A stretch of DNA of 64,000 nt, taken from Setaria digitata. Lineage: Eukaryota; Nematoda; Chromadorea; Rhabditida; Setariidae. The stretch spans positions 62,001 through 126,000 of the forward strand of contig RCAB01000053.1 of NCBI GenBank assembly GCA_003640385.1, read 5' to 3'. Below, piece after piece: positions 63,044-64,000 of the stretch. A program made the position numbers and the translations under genes. The notes under the pieces were generated by a model that saw only the letters and a list, made by a program, of their open reading frames with translations, was not told the DNA's origin and made no database searches. Each line of letters opens with the position of its first letter. Positions within the stretch are counted from its first letter, which is position 1.

Positions 63044-64000
63044 GCCTACTTAAATTTAATTTCAGTATACTTTTCCCGGAGATGACAAGAGGAAGAGAGA
63101 ACAAATTGAATTGGTCGCGAGATTTGTTTAAATTCTGGAAGGTTGTTGGGTCAGCCCATCAACCCATTCTCTTGCGTCACTGACCGATTTTCATTTTGAT
63201 TTCTAGTGATTTTCACAAATTGAAATTATTGAGAATCTGTTAATATTTTTGTGAGTATGAATTGATTGATTTCGACGATTGAAAATGACGCAGCCTTTGA
63301 ATAAAACGTGTAAAACGTAAGTGAAACATGCCGAGAAAAAATGAGAAAAAAAAAAAGAAAAAGAAAAAAAAAAATTTCTCAAAATTTTGAGAAATTTCTT
63401 TTTCGGATTCTGCTTATAGCTCCGTCTTTGTCATCACTTCTATGCTTATCTTTGCGAGAACCAGCAGGAATATCTTTCATTGTTTCTATGCAATTTTACA
63501 GGTCATACAAAATTGAAGATTTGTGAGAGAGGCAAGAATTCAGAGCACTGATATTTGCAGTGACCCATCTTTCATTCACAATAATCCACAAAATATCTTT
63601 TTAAATTTTTCAACGATATCTTTCATCTATCACTTAAAGAAAAAAATTTAGGGAGGAAAAATTTAATCTCCCCGATGTCACCTCAACCGAAAGTGAAACA
63701 AAAAGTTATATTATATTGAAAAACTGGTTGATTGGGATTTAAATCACATTTTTTCTGGGATTTAAATCACACTTTTTCTTTTAGTAATTTCATCAGTTGT
63801 CCTCAGAATTACAATAAGAAAAAAAAATTATAAATACAGCTGAATTAGAGATCAATTTTTATTGTTTTAACTGTATGGTTGTGGGAAGGTTGTAGTCAAA
63901 TTACTTTCTTATATTTATCAAAATTACTCGAAAATACTCTGGGAGGAATTGCGAACAAAAAGTGCAAGGAAAATTTTTCAAGTTTATAAATCTAGACAAA
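63044..64000. other. upstream region of the Wart-domain gene
   Basis: On the minus strand AAGTAG ends two bases before the ATG at 63043, a possible trans-splice acceptor. A 21-base direct repeat (GGGATTTAAATCAC...) lies at about 63738-63778. No other gene is seen to the window end. Confidence 0.4.

Overview
This is a 64 kb piece of an AT-rich nuclear genome. Genes are split into many short exons with introns that follow the nematode pattern (GTAAG/GTTAG donors, TTTCAG-type acceptors), and several start codons lie a few bases after an unpaired acceptor, as in spliced-leader trans-splicing. A secreted Wart-type hedgehog-related protein, a nematode-restricted family, at 60-63 kb makes a nematode the best reading. 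Species and clade cannot be fixed from the sequence; a spirurid or filarial type is only a guess. Exon models were made by eye from splice signals, frame continuity and remembered family alignments. No search was run.

Layout. 0.4-3.0 kb: 3' part of a minus-strand five-finger C2H2 zinc-finger gene. 3-19 kb: gene-poor, repeat-bearing DNA with an (AAT)n tract, a GA-rich tract and a very uniform 27-bp minisatellite of 26 copies. 19.2-19.9 kb: an unrecognised open frame, probably part of a gene. 22.2-42.5 kb: five minus-strand genes head to tail. In transcription order they are a SAM-dependent methyltransferase, mitochondrial methionyl-tRNA synthetase (MARS2), Ku80 (XRCC5), the PP2A B''-type subunit PPP2R3C and the ribosome-biogenesis factor RRS1. 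43.5-52.5 kb: on the plus strand, divergent from the methyltransferase, a 28-exon RSF1 (ISWI-partner) homologue. 55.5-58.0 kb: a dihydroflavonol-reductase-like gene (extended SDR) with one probable GC-AG intron and one junction that does not stay in frame. 60.1-63.0 kb: on the minus strand, the Wart-domain protein with a polyglutamine tail.

The five minus-strand genes are housekeeping genes with separate jobs: translation, DNA end joining, phosphatase regulation and ribosome assembly. Their order, shared strand and splice acceptors just upstream of several start codons fit either a nematode operon or plain clustering.

Assembly quality matters here. Thirteen single N bases sit between near-identical direct copies of tens to about 150 bp. 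They look like contig ends or haplotypes joined without merging their overlap, and they create false duplicate exon pieces in PPP2R3C and MARS2. No RNA gene, CRISPR array or transposase/reverse-transcriptase gene was recognised.
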